A stretch of 64,000 nt of DNA from Cryobacterium roopkundense (GTDB lineage Bacteria > Actinomycetota > Actinomycetes > Actinomycetales > Microbacteriaceae), in assembly GCF_014200405.1 (NCBI RefSeq), contig NZ_JACHBQ010000001.1, forward strand, positions 4,388,430-4,452,429. Direction: 5' to 3'. Within the stretch, counting starts at the first letter, position 1. Each line of letters starts with the position of its first letter. Below, one piece after another: positions 47,229-56,990 of the stretch. A program made the translations under genes and the position numbers. Under the pieces are notes generated by a model that saw only the letters and a program-made list of their open reading frames with translations, was not told the DNA's origin and did no database searches.

Positions 47229-48317
47229 CTAATTCGAATGGGGGTGGGCGAGCGCCGTGAGGCGGAGCTCGTCGGCGCCGAGATCGTCGAAGTGCGACGC
47301 GACTTCGGCATCGCTCACATCGGCGAGCTCCGGGGGCGACCACTGCGGGGTACGGTCCTTGTCGATGACCATGGCGCGGATGCCCTCGCGAAAGTCCGGT
47401 CGCTTGAGGCTGTGGATGGACACCCTGAATTCCTGTTCGAGCACGGCTTCCAGGTTCGGCAGCTTCCGTGCCCGGCGCAGGGATTCGAGGGTGACCTTCA
47501 CCGCGGTGGGGGATTTGGCGAGGATCACGTCTGCCGTGGCGCGGGCATCCGCTTCGGGGGACTGCTGCAGGTTCGCGACGATCTGCTCCGCGGTGTCGGC
47601 CGAGTAGCAGGCGTCGATCCAGGACTGCGAGGCGAGCAGGGGCGCCGCCGGCGGTGCCTCGGTGAAGGAATCAAGCGTCGACTGCAGGTCGCTGCCTGCG
47701 GTCATCTCGCCCAGGGCGCGCACGAGGGCTGGCACCTTCTCGCTCGCCAGGTACCGATCCGCGAGCCCCAACCTGATGGCGTCGGCGCCGGTCGCCGTGC
47801 CGGCCGTGAGGGCGAGGTGCGTGCCGAGCTCGCCGGGAGAACGGCCGAACAGGTAGGTTCCGCCGACATCGGGCACGAAGCCGATCGCCGTCTCCGGCAT
47901 GCCCACCTTGGTGCGCTCGGTCACGATGCGGATCGAAGCGTGCGCGGACACTCCCATGCCGCCGCCGAGCACGACGCCGTCCATCATCGCGATGAAGGGC
48001 TTGGGGTAGCGGGCGATCTGCAGGTTGACGGGGTATTCGTCGGCCCAGAACGTGCTGGTTCCCGTGCCGCCCGCCACGGTGTCTCGGTAGATGGCCACGA
48101 TGTCGCCGCCGGCGCACAGGCCGCGTTCGCCGGCGCCGGTGAGGAGCACGGCGTGCACTGCGTCATCCGTCTCCCAGTCGGTGAGCTGGCGGCCGATCGT
48201 CATCATCATCCTGTGGGTGAGGGCGTTCATGGCCCGTGGTCGGTTGAGAATGAGGTGGCCAAGCGTGCCTTCCCGACGCACGAGAACCTCGGGTTCAGTG
48301 GGCTCCACGGCGGTCAC
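47229..48317 (-). CDS. 3-hydroxyisobutyryl-CoA hydrolase (crotonase fold)
   Basis: A 362-residue crotonase-superfamily protein, longer than plain enoyl-CoA hydratases and with the HIBYL-CoA hydrolase pattern: GLCAGGDIVAI, GGGMGVSAHASI, and MPETAIGFVPDVGGTY with the catalytic Glu and Asp. It releases free 3-hydroxyisobutyrate for MmsB. GTG start at 48317 overlaps the stop of the upstream acyl-CoA dehydrogenase (GTGA), so the two are translated in a coupled way. Confidence 0.92.
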   Translation of the reverse strand: MTAVEPTEPEVLVRREGTLGHLILNRPRAMNALTHRMMMTIGRQLTDWETDDAVHAVLLTGAGERGLCAGGDIVAIYRDTVAGGTGTSTFWADEYPVNLQIARYPKPFIAMMDGVVLGGGMGVSAHASIRIVTERTKVGMPETAIGFVPDVGGTYLFGRSPGELGTHLALTAGTATGADAIRLGLADRYLASEKVPALVRALGEMTAGSDLQSTLDSFTEAPPAAPLLASQSWIDACYSADTAEQIVANLQQSPEADARATADVILAKSPTAVKVTLESLRRARKLPNLEAVLEQEFRVSIHSLKRPDFREGIRAMVIDKDRTPQWSPPELADVSDAEVASHFDDLGADELRLTALAHPHSN

Positions 48318-49453
48318 GAGGCGTCCGCCAGGGTGCGGCCGATGATGAGGCGCATAATTTCGTTACTGCCTTCCAGAATCTGGTGCACCCGAAGGTCGCG
48401 CACGACCTTCTCGATGCCGTACTCGCTCAGGTAGCCGTAGCCGCCGTGCAGCTGGATGGCCCGGTTGGCCACCGAAAAACCGGTGTCGGTGGCGACGCGC
48501 TTGGCCATGGCGCAGAGCTTCACCCGGTCGGGCGCGCCGCGATCGAGGGCGTCCGCCGCCCGCCAGATCATGGTGCGGGCAGTTTCGAGCTCGGTGTCCA
48601 TGTCGGCGAGTTCGAACAGCAGCGCCTGCTGATCGATCAGGGGTTTGCCGAAGGCTTTGCGCTCCTTGAGGTAGGCAACCGTCTGGTCGAGGGCCCACTG
48701 GGCGCCGCCGAGGGAGCAGGCGCCCATGTTGACGCGGCCGCCGTTCAGGCCCTTCATGGCGATGCCGAAGCCGTCGCCCTCCACGCCGAGCAGGTTACCA
48801 ACGGGAACGCGCACGTCTTCGAGGATCACCTGGGCCGTGGGCATGGCGTTCCAGCCCATCTTCTTCTCGTTGGGCCCGAAGGAGAGCCCGGGGGTGCCGG
48901 CTGGTACGACGATTGCCGAAATGCCGTGGTTGCCGGTGTCGCTCGTGCGGGCCATCACGATGTAGACGCTCGACGTTCCGGCCCCGGAGATGAACTGCTT
49001 CACTCCGTTGAGCACGTACTCGTCGCCGTCGCGCACGGCCCTGGTGCGCAGGGCGCCCGCGTCGGAGCCTGCATCGGGTTCGGTGAGGCAGTAGCTGCCG
49101 AGCGCCGTCATGGCGGTGAGCCCCGGTACCCACTTCTCCCGCTGCACGTCGGTGCCGAAGGTGTCGATCATCCAAGCCACCATGTTGTGGATGGAGATGT
49201 ACGCGGCGATCGTGGGGTCGCCCTTGGCGAGCTCCTCGAAGATGCGCGCTGCGTCGCTCCTGGTGAGGCCAGAGCCGCCCACGTCTTCGCGCACGTAGAT
49301 GCCACCCATGCCGAGGCCTCCGGCCTCTTCGAGCACGTCCACCGGGAAGTGCTTGGCGGCGTCCCATTCCACGGCGTGCGGGGCGAGGGAGGTGGTGGCG
49401 AAGTCGCGCACCATCTCCACGATGTCCTGTTGTTCGTCGGTCAGCTGAAACAT
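48314..49453 (-). CDS. acyl-CoA dehydrogenase, probably isobutyryl-CoA specific
   Basis: A 379-residue FAD enzyme with the standard blocks: YCLTEPDAGSDAG, FISGAGTSSVYIVMART, and near the C-terminus IQLHGGYGYLSEYGIEKVVRDLR, with the catalytic Glu of the family in the following QILEGSNEI. The operon with HIBYL-CoA hydrolase, MmsA and MmsB points to isobutyryl-CoA as substrate. Electrons go to ETF, encoded divergently at 51115-52898. Start ATG 49453. Confidence 0.92.
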   Translation of the reverse strand: MFQLTDEQQDIVEMVRDFATTSLAPHAVEWDAAKHFPVDVLEEAGGLGMGGIYVREDVGGSGLTRSDAARIFEELAKGDPTIAAYISIHNMVAWMIDTFGTDVQREKWVPGLTAMTALGSYCLTEPDAGSDAGALRTRAVRDGDEYVLNGVKQFISGAGTSSVYIVMARTSDTGNHGISAIVVPAGTPGLSFGPNEKKMGWNAMPTAQVILEDVRVPVGNLLGVEGDGFGIAMKGLNGGRVNMGACSLGGAQWALDQTVAYLKERKAFGKPLIDQQALLFELADMDTELETARTMIWRAADALDRGAPDRVKLCAMAKRVATDTGFSVANRAIQLHGGYGYLSEYGIEKVVRDLRVHQILEGSNEIMRLIIGRTLADAS

Positions 49454-49455
49454 GA

Positions 49456-50955
<1,500 letters not shown>

Positions 50956-51002
50956 GCGGGAGCCTGCTTTCTCTAGCGACGTCATTGTGCTGTCTCACGA
51001 CC

Positions 51003-51048
51003 AAGATACTAGGAAGCCCTAGTAATTACTAGGGCTTCCTAGTATCTT
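51003..51048. promoter_or_regulatory. perfect 46-bp palindrome between mmsA and etfB
   Basis: All 23 positions of the left half are mirrored in the right, with the axis at TAA|TTA. Each half contains a shorter inverted repeat ACTAGG-N4-CCTAGT (51008-51023 and 51028-51043), so the structure looks like two adjacent copies of one operator, 20 bases apart. It lies 48 bases before the mmsA start and 67 bases before the etfB start, on divergent promoters. No regulator gene is adjacent. Confidence 0.85.
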
Positions 51049-51114
51049 AGGATGACATCAGAAATTGACGCACACGGCTACGCGCGAAATCGGCCCCTCG
51101 AAGGAGAGAAGCAC

Positions 51115-51894
51115 ATGAAGATCGTTGTTCTGGTCAAGCAGGTCCCCGATACCTGGGGAGAACGAACGCTCCGCGCCGATGGCACGGTCGACCGTGAGTC
51201 TGCCGACAGCGTGATCGACGAGATCACCGAGCGCGCCGTTGAAACTGCCCTGCAGCTCCGCGAGGCGCACCAGGGCACGGTCACGGTGCTCACGATGGGA
51301 CCGGTCGGCGCTGTCGATGTGCTGCGCAAGGCGCTCGCTATGGGCGCCGACTCGGCGATCCTGGTCACGGACGACGCGCTGGCGGGCTCCGACGCCCTGC
51401 AAACCTCTGCCGCGCTCGCGGCCGCGCTGCGAACTGTCGAGTTCGACCTGGTGATCGCCGGCACGGAGTCGACCGACGGCGCCACCGGCGCCATCCCCGC
51501 GATGCTCGCGGAACGACTCGGCCTGGCCCAGCTCACGTTCCTGAGCGCCGTGACGGTCGAGGGCGATGTGGTGAGTGGCAACCGTTCGGTCGAAGACGGC
51601 TCCCTCGAGGTGCGTGCCCACCTGCCCGCCGTGATCTCCATGACTGAGCAGGCTCCCGACCCGCGCTTTCCGAACTTCCGGGGAATCATGGGGGCAAAGA
51701 AGAAGCCCCTGACCAAGCTCTCCGCCGCCGACCTCGGGCTCAACCCCGACGACATCGGTGGCGCGAACGCCTGGTCCCTCGTGCGCGGTGTGACGGCTCG
51801 TCCCCCCCGCAGCGCCGGCACCGTCATTAAAGACGACGGCACGGGCGCCACCCAGCTCGCCGACTTTCTGGCCTCGGCCAACCTCCTCAAATAG
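51115..51894 (+). CDS. etfB: electron transfer flavoprotein, beta subunit
   Basis: A 259-residue protein: MKIVVLVKQVPDTWGERTL start, AIPAMLAERLGL and the typical AMP/FAD region (LTMGPVGAVDVLRKALAMGAD). With EtfA it accepts electrons from acyl-CoA dehydrogenases and passes them to the quinone pool. AAGGAGA precedes ATG 51115. The frame above it is not used. It is divergent from the valine operon across the 46-bp palindrome. Confidence 0.95.
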   Translation: MKIVVLVKQVPDTWGERTLRADGTVDRESADSVIDEITERAVETALQLREAHQGTVTVLTMGPVGAVDVLRKALAMGADSAILVTDDALAGSDALQTSAALAAALRTVEFDLVIAGTESTDGATGAIPAMLAERLGLAQLTFLSAVTVEGDVVSGNRSVEDGSLEVRAHLPAVISMTEQAPDPRFPNFRGIMGAKKKPLTKLSAADLGLNPDDIGGANAWSLVRGVTARPPRSAGTVIKDDGTGATQLADFLASANLLK

Positions 51895-51926
51895 ACCCGA
51901 CCGAACACGACGTGAAGGACACACTC

Positions 51927-52898
51927 ATGCCACAGATTCTTGTGCTCGTCGAGCACTCGCAGGGAAAACTCACCACCGTCACCGGGGAACTCCTCGCTGC
52001 CGCCGCCCGGCTGGGGGAGCCCAGCGCGGTTCTCGTGGGCCGACCCGGCATCGGCGACTCCCTCATGGCGGAGTTGGGCGCCCTCGGGGCTCTGCACGTC
52101 TACGTGGCCGAAGCGGATGCCGCTGACACCCTGCTGGTCACGCCGGCCGTGGCCGCGCTCGATGCGGCGGCTAAGGCTGCCGGCGCCGTGGGAGGCGTTC
52201 TCATCACGGCCAGTATCGCGGGCCGGGAGACCGCGGCACGGCTCAGCGTGCGCCTCGATGCGGGGCTAATTAACGACGCCGTCGATCTGGAATCTACAGA
52301 CGGCGGCATCGTGGCCACGATGCAGGCCCTCGGCGGCGCTTTCACCGTGCGGGCAGCTGCCAAGTCCCTGCCGATCGTGACGATTCGTCCGCACGCGATC
52401 ACGGGTGCGGCGCCGGCCGCCGAGGCGCAGCGCATCAACGTGGACGTTGACCTCGATGCGGCACCCGCCGCGCAGATCACGGCGGTACACGCCGAAGCAA
52501 CGGCGACCGATCGCCCCGACCTGATGTCGGCGAGCGTGATCGTCTCTGGCGGACGCGGCCTCGGCTCACGGGAGAACTTCGCGCTCGTTGAGCAGCTCGC
52601 GGATGTTTTCGGTGCCGCCGTCGGAGCCTCCCGCGCCGCCGTCGACGCCGACTACTGCGACCACAACATGCAGGTCGGTCAGACGGGCGTCACGGTGTCG
52701 CCGGATCTGTACATCGCCCTCGGTATCTCGGGTGCGATCCAGCACCGCGCCGGAATGCAGAGCGCGAAGACCATCGTGGTGATCAACAAAGACGCCGATG
52801 CCCCACTCTTCGAGGTGGCTGACTTCGGCGTGGTCGGCGACCTGTTCACCGTCGTGCCGCAACTCATCGAGGCCGTGCGGGCACGCCAGCAGGCCTGA
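51927..52898 (+). CDS. etfA: electron transfer flavoprotein, alpha subunit
   Basis: A 323-residue protein with an N-terminal ETF domain and the C-terminal FAD-binding domain ([67 protein letters not shown]). Starts ATG 51927 with GAAGGAC upstream, 32 bases after etfB. Confidence 0.95.
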   Translation: MPQILVLVEHSQGKLTTVTGELLAAAARLGEPSAVLVGRPGIGDSLMAELGALGALHVYVAEADAADTLLVTPAVAALDAAAKAAGAVGGVLITASIAGRETAARLSVRLDAGLINDAVDLESTDGGIVATMQALGGAFTVRAAAKSLPIVTIRPHAITGAAPAAEAQRINVDVDLDAAPAAQITAVHAEATATDRPDLMSASVIVSGGRGLGSRENFALVEQLADVFGAAVGASRAAVDADYCDHNMQVGQTGVTVSPDLYIALGISGAIQHRAGMQSAKTIVVINKDADAPLFEVADFGVVGDLFTVVPQLIEAVRARQQA

Positions 52899-52903
52899 CC
52901 GCA

Positions 52904-52972
52904 GGATCTGGTCGAATCCGCCGGATCTGGTCGAATCCGCCGGATCTGGTCGAGTCCGCCGGGTCTGGTCGG
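52904..52972. repeat. 19-bp tandem repeat, 3.6 copies
   Basis: Units of GGATCTGGTCGAATCCGCC at 52904, 52923 and 52942 (the last with one change), followed by a partial copy with one change at 52961. The array fills the space between the convergent etfA and DUF305 genes. Confidence 0.9.
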
Positions 52973-52975
52973 GCC

Positions 52976-53581
52976 CTACAGAGCCGCGAGCAGCTCCCGC
53001 ATCTCGGCGATTTCAGCGGTCTGCGAGGTCACGATCGACTGCGCGAGGGTCTGAGCTTCGGGGTTCTCGCCGTTGGACAGCTCGGCCTTCGCCATCACAA
53101 TCGCTCCCTCGTGGTGCATGATCATCTGCTGCAGGAAGAGAGCGCCGGCATCCGCTCCGGAGGAATCGCGCAGCGCCATCATGTCGCCATCGCTCATCAT
53201 GCCGTTCGAGCCCTCGCCCATGCCGCCCATGCCGGAGTGGTCGGTCGCCTCGGCGCCCCATTCGGTGAGCCAGCCCTGCATCTGGTCGATTTCCGGCTGC
53301 TGGGCGGCCTTGATAGCGGTCGCGATGTCGGTGACCCTGACGTCGACGCCGTCCTTGGTGAGCAGGTCGTCGCTCATCTCGATGGCCTGCTCGTGATGCG
53401 GAATCATCAGTTGCGCGAATGACTCGTCGGCGTCGTTGAATGCGGCCGTGCTCGCCGAGGTGCTGGCGCCGGCATCGCCGCTTGCGCCGGGAGTGGGCCC
53501 TGCGACCGCGCAGGCGCTGAGGGTGAGAGCCGACGCGAGAGCGAGGACGGTCACAAGGGACGTGCGAGCGGTTGGGGTCAT
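52976..53581 (-). CDS. DUF305 lipoprotein
   Basis: A 201-residue exported lipoprotein (lipobox LSAC at about residue 20) with the four-helix ferritin-like DUF305 domain: AQLMIPHHEQAIEM and LQQMIMHHEGAIVMAK carry the paired His and the Met-rich GMGGMGEGSNGMMSDGDMM loop, suggesting copper binding. DUF305 genes are often near CsoR/copper genes, and an ATACCCC-type operator lies just upstream. Start ATG 53581. The frame above is not used. Confidence 0.88.
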   Translation of the reverse strand: MTPTARTSLVTVLALASALTLSACAVAGPTPGASGDAGASTSASTAAFNDADESFAQLMIPHHEQAIEMSDDLLTKDGVDVRVTDIATAIKAAQQPEIDQMQGWLTEWGAEATDHSGMGGMGEGSNGMMSDGDMMALRDSSGADAGALFLQQMIMHHEGAIVMAKAELSNGENPEAQTLAQSIVTSQTAEIAEMRELLAAL

Positions 53582-53616
53582 GTCTGGGCCATTCCGTGTG
53601 GAGGGGGCGGGGTCGT

Positions 53617-53633
53617 ATACCCCCATAGAGTAT
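53617..53633. promoter_or_regulatory. CsoR-like operator before the DUF305 gene
   Basis: ATACCCCCATAGAGTAT is an inverted repeat with ATAC/GTAT outer halves and a C-tract, 36-52 bases upstream of the DUF305 start. It resembles the cleaner repeat at 42740-42755 and CsoR-family operators. The remaining part of the 332-base intergenic region (53634-53913) shows no gene I can support. Confidence 0.5.
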
Positions 53634-53913
53634 CCGACAGTCGCGAGGCTCGGGCCCTCGAGCATGTGAAATCCATGTGAATGGGCTGGGCGTCCTCGAC
53701 CGATTCTCCGCTGGGCGGGCACAGCTACGGCGCTCGCAAGCCGGTGAGCGAGCGGTCCGCAGCGGGTTTCGGTGCCCTCGGAAAGGGGGGCACGAACCTG
53801 AGTACCCAGCTTCCACGGAGGCTCGGCAACGAAGGCATACCTATGCTCGGGCAATGCCCCGGTGGCGCTGTGGCCTCTGCCGCTGTGTCGCCAGCTATCG
53901 AAAGGAATTACAA

Positions 53914-54768
53914 ATGCCCCAGAACCATACCTCCAAGGCGTTCAACACTCCCCTCAAGAAGAAGATTTTCGGCGGTGCCGTCACCGTGATCACCGCGGGA
54001 TCCCTGCTGGGCCTCGGCGCGGTCGGCGCCCAGGCGTCGCCGCTCGACCAGGTGACAGACACCACCAGCGGAACCTCCGCCACCTCGAGCACGTCGGCCG
54101 ACGGCAAGGCCAGCACGACCGACGACGTGATTGCCGCCGTCAAGCAGCAGCTACGCGCCGACCTCTCGCAGGGTGGCAGCATGAGCGAGAAGGCGCAGAA
54201 CGTCTCCCAGACCGTGGCGGGCCAGTCCGCACTGTTCGCAAGCCTCCCCGCGAACCTACAGGCCGACCTCACGTCGCTCAACGCGGCGTCCGGCCCCGAG
54301 CGCGACGCTCTCGCTGCCCAGATCGGCACGACGGCACTCGACGGCGGTTACGGCGAGGAGGCGCAGAAGGTCGCGACTGCCGTTCAGGACGACCCGAAGC
54401 ATCCGCTCGCCGCGGCACTGCGCGCACTCGTGGGACAGACCGGCGAGCACTCCGACAAGGTCGGCGAGCACGCCGACCGGAGCGCGGAGAAGACGTCACA
54501 GCGGGTGACCGAGGCGCTGATCGAGCACCCAGAGCTCTTCGCGAACCTGCCGACCAACCTGCAGGATGACCTGACCGCGCTCAAGGACGCTCCGGAGGCC
54601 GACCGCGCGGTCGACGCCGACGCCATCGAGGCCAAGGCGCTCGCCGGCGAGTATGGTGCCGAGATCCAGAAGATCGCCGGACACATCCAGGCTGATGACG
54701 ATGTGACGGCAGGCGGCGAGGTGAGCGCCGACACCGACGTGAAGACGGACGCCGGCACGGGCAAGTAG
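53914..54768 (+). CDS. secreted protein with two internal repeats, unknown
   Basis: A 284-residue exported protein. A Sec-type signal (LKKKIFGGAVTVITAGSLLGLGAVGAQA) ends at about residue 41, followed by a Thr/Ser-rich linker. Two related units of about 75 residues follow, each with LFA(S/N)LP(A/T)NLQ(A/D)DLT(S/A)L and a YG(E/A)E(A/I)QK(V/I)A end (starting about residues 108 and 208), joined by a helical spacer. The function is unknown and may be structural or cell-surface. AAAGGA precedes ATG 53914. Confidence 0.8.
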   Translation: MPQNHTSKAFNTPLKKKIFGGAVTVITAGSLLGLGAVGAQASPLDQVTDTTSGTSATSSTSADGKASTTDDVIAAVKQQLRADLSQGGSMSEKAQNVSQTVAGQSALFASLPANLQADLTSLNAASGPERDALAAQIGTTALDGGYGEEAQKVATAVQDDPKHPLAAALRALVGQTGEHSDKVGEHADRSAEKTSQRVTEALIEHPELFANLPTNLQDDLTALKDAPEADRAVDADAIEAKALAGEYGAEIQKIAGHIQADDDVTAGGEVSADTDVKTDAGTGK

Positions 54769-54783
54769 CCCGCACCACTGCTG

Positions 54784-54821
54784 CACGGGTGGCCGGGAGC
54801 GCAGACTCCCGGCCACCCGTG
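54784..54821 (+). terminator. terminator after the secreted repeat protein
   Basis: CACGGGTGGCCGGGAG at 54784-54799 and CTCCCGGCCACCCGTG at 54806-54821 form a perfect 16-bp stem with a 6-base loop, 15 bases after the stop codon. Confidence 0.88.
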
Positions 54822-54872
54822 TGTGTGCACGTGGCATAGATTGGCTGCACACCCAAAGATGTGAGGCACTCA

Positions 54873-56159
54873 ATGACCGGCTGGCGGCTGCGCGACTTTC
54901 ACCCCGATGATCTCGACGGAATCCTGCGACTGTGGGAGGAAATCAAGGCCTCCGACACCGAGCCCGTCTACGGACTGTCCGAGGTGCTCGCCTCTTGCCA
55001 GAAGGACTACGCGATCGTTGCTGTGCACGGCGACGAGGTCGTGGGCGCCGCTGTGGGCCGCGCCGCCCACGCGCAGGGCTGGATCGTCTTCCTCGCCACC
55101 GCGCAGGACTGGCAAAGCCAGGGCATCGGAACAGCCATGCTCGCGGCCCTCGAAGCTCGCATGGCCCCGCACGGCATGACGAAGCTGTCGGCCCTCATGC
55201 CTGAGTCCGAGACCCGAGTGGATGCCTTCATCAATCGCGGCTTCGAGGTGAAGAAGAACCTGCGGTACTTCGAGCGGCACATTCCCGTGCAGCGCCAAGA
55301 ACTCAAGCTGCTCACCGAACTCGGCGGCAGGGTTCTGCCCCGAGATCTGTGGAGCCGGGTGGGGGGCATGCAGCAGGAGAAGGAACTGCTCGAACGCCGG
55401 CTCGTGATGCCGCTCGCCAAGCCCGACCTCGCCGAGCAGTACGGCGTGTCCGCGCCCAAGGCCGTGGTTCTCTTCGGCCCTCCCGGCACCGGAAAGACCA
55501 CGTTCGCCAAGGCCATCGCCTCCAGGCTGGAATGGTCTTTTGTGGAGGTCTTCCCCTCCCGGCTCGCCGCCGACCCGCAGGGCCTCGCCGGGGCGCTCCG
55601 TGAGACGTTCCTCAAGATCGCCGAGCTCGAGCATGCCGTTGTCTTCATTGACGAGGTGGAGGAGATCGCGGCCCAGCGCCAGGGCGACCCGCCCTCTGCC
55701 ATGCAGGGGGTCACGAACGAGCTGCTGAAGATCATCCCGGCGTTTCGGGATCAGCCGGGCCGACTGCTGGTGTGCGCCACGAACTTCATCCGCGCCCTCG
55801 ACTCCGCATTCCTGCGCCACGGCCGCTTCGACTATGTCATTCCGATCGGCCTGCCCGACGTGGCCGCGCGACAGGCGATCTGGGAACGCTACATCCCCCA
55901 GGCCGTCGCGGGGGTGGTGGACCTCGACGCGCTCGTGGAGAAGAGCGAAGGATTTTCACCGGCCGACATCGAGTATGCCGCTCACCGGGCGTCGCAGAAT
56001 GCGCTCGAGAAGGCCCTGTACTCGGTCGAGGAGTCGCCCGTCCTGGCCGGTCCGAGCACCGAGGACTACGTGGCGGCCATCCTGTCGACTCGAACGACGG
56101 TGTCCGCCGAGGTCGCGGCGGAGTTCTTGGAGGACATTCAGAGCCTCGCGCGCCTCTGA
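54873..56159 (+). CDS. GNAT acetyltransferase fused to AAA+ ATPase
   Basis: A 428-residue fusion. Residues about 1-145 are a GNAT domain (FHPDDLDGILRLW, VVGAAVGR, QSQGIGTAMLAALE as the acetyl-CoA loop). Residues about 160-400 are a single AAA+ domain of the classical type: Walker A GPPGTGKTT, Walker B AVVFIDEVEEI, sensor LLVCATNFI, and the arginine-finger region FLRHGRFD. The AAA+ part resembles Cdc48/proteasome-ATPase-like modules. A link between protein acetylation and unfolding is possible but not established. ATG 54873 (MTGWRLRD) has GAGG upstream. Confidence 0.85.
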   Translation: MTGWRLRDFHPDDLDGILRLWEEIKASDTEPVYGLSEVLASCQKDYAIVAVHGDEVVGAAVGRAAHAQGWIVFLATAQDWQSQGIGTAMLAALEARMAPHGMTKLSALMPESETRVDAFINRGFEVKKNLRYFERHIPVQRQELKLLTELGGRVLPRDLWSRVGGMQQEKELLERRLVMPLAKPDLAEQYGVSAPKAVVLFGPPGTGKTTFAKAIASRLEWSFVEVFPSRLAADPQGLAGALRETFLKIAELEHAVVFIDEVEEIAAQRQGDPPSAMQGVTNELLKIIPAFRDQPGRLLVCATNFIRALDSAFLRHGRFDYVIPIGLPDVAARQAIWERYIPQAVAGVVDLDALVEKSEGFSPADIEYAAHRASQNALEKALYSVEESPVLAGPSTEDYVAAILSTRTTVSAEVAAEFLEDIQSLARL

Positions 56160-56178
56160 ACCTGTCAGTATCGGGGTC

Positions 56179-56981
56179 ATGTTGCGAACAGTGTCTGCGC
56201 GTCTTGAGCTTGAGGTAGTTGCGCCGGCAAGGCTGATCTTCGAGGTGACGGTGGCCGGTGGTTTCACGGCAACCGAGAGTCTCTCGATTCGGCAAGACGG
56301 GACAGAGTGCGAGAAGCGGATGCTGGTTTACCAGCACGACACGCGTGCCCATCAGATCGACGCCAGACCCGGCCGCCTGAAAGTGAACTATCGGGCCGAG
56401 GTCACCGGGCAGGCCGCGGTCGCGGAGGTGAGCGACGTCGACCGCATCCGCTACCTCCGGCCGAGCCGCTATTGCGAGTCCGACAGCCTGCGCCCGACTG
56501 CGATCGCCGAATTCACCGGCCTGACGGGACTGGATCTGCTGCATGGCGTGAGCTCCTGGGTGGGGCAGAAGCTGGCGTACGCTCCGGGATCGAGCCTTCC
56601 CACGGATGGCGCGGCTCGCACCCTGCTCGCACCCTGCTCGCACGCGAGGGCGTCTGCCGCGACTACGCCCACCTGGTGATCGCGCTGCTGCGGGCCATGG
56701 ACGTGCCGGCTCGTCTCACATCCGTTTACGCACCAGGACTCAACCCGATGGACTTCCACGCCGTGGCAGAAGCCCTCGTTGATGACGCCTGGCACGTCGT
56801 CGACGCGACAGCGCTTGCCCCGCGGCAGGCTCTCGTGCGCATCGCCACCGGTCGGGATGCCGCTGACACGTCTTTTCTCACGGTGATTGGCGGCCTCGTG
56901 AACCTGTCCTCGCTTGAGGTTTCGGCGGTTGTCGACGAGCTGCCGCGCGACGACGTGCGGCAGCTCGTGGAACTTCGGTAG
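56179..56981 (+). pseudogene. transglutaminase-like protein gene, frameshifted
   Basis: The first frame (from ATG 56179) encodes an N-terminal beta-sandwich and the start of a transglutaminase core (LLHGVSSWVGQKLAY, DGAARTLLA) and then loses its meaning. The catalytic part (GVCRDYAHL with Cys, NPMDFHAVAEALV with His, DATAL with Asp) continues in another frame to 56981. The cause is visible: an 11-bp tandem duplication at 56620-56641. Without one copy, R-T-L-L-A-R-E-G would be read and the 263-residue protein restored. It is therefore a pseudogene or a phase-variable gene. Confidence 0.9.
56620..56641 (+). repeat. 11-bp tandem duplication
   Basis: ACCCTGCTCGC occurs twice, at 56620-56630 and 56631-56641. 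Eleven bases shift the reading frame by two, so it inactivates the transglutaminase gene. Slippage could remove a copy and restore it. Confidence 0.95.
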
Positions 56982-56990
56982 CGCGCCGGG

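Noticed and set aside
51003..51048. 46-bp palindrome as a bidirectional terminator
   Set aside because: Both neighbouring genes start from here and run outwards, so no transcript needs to end at this place.
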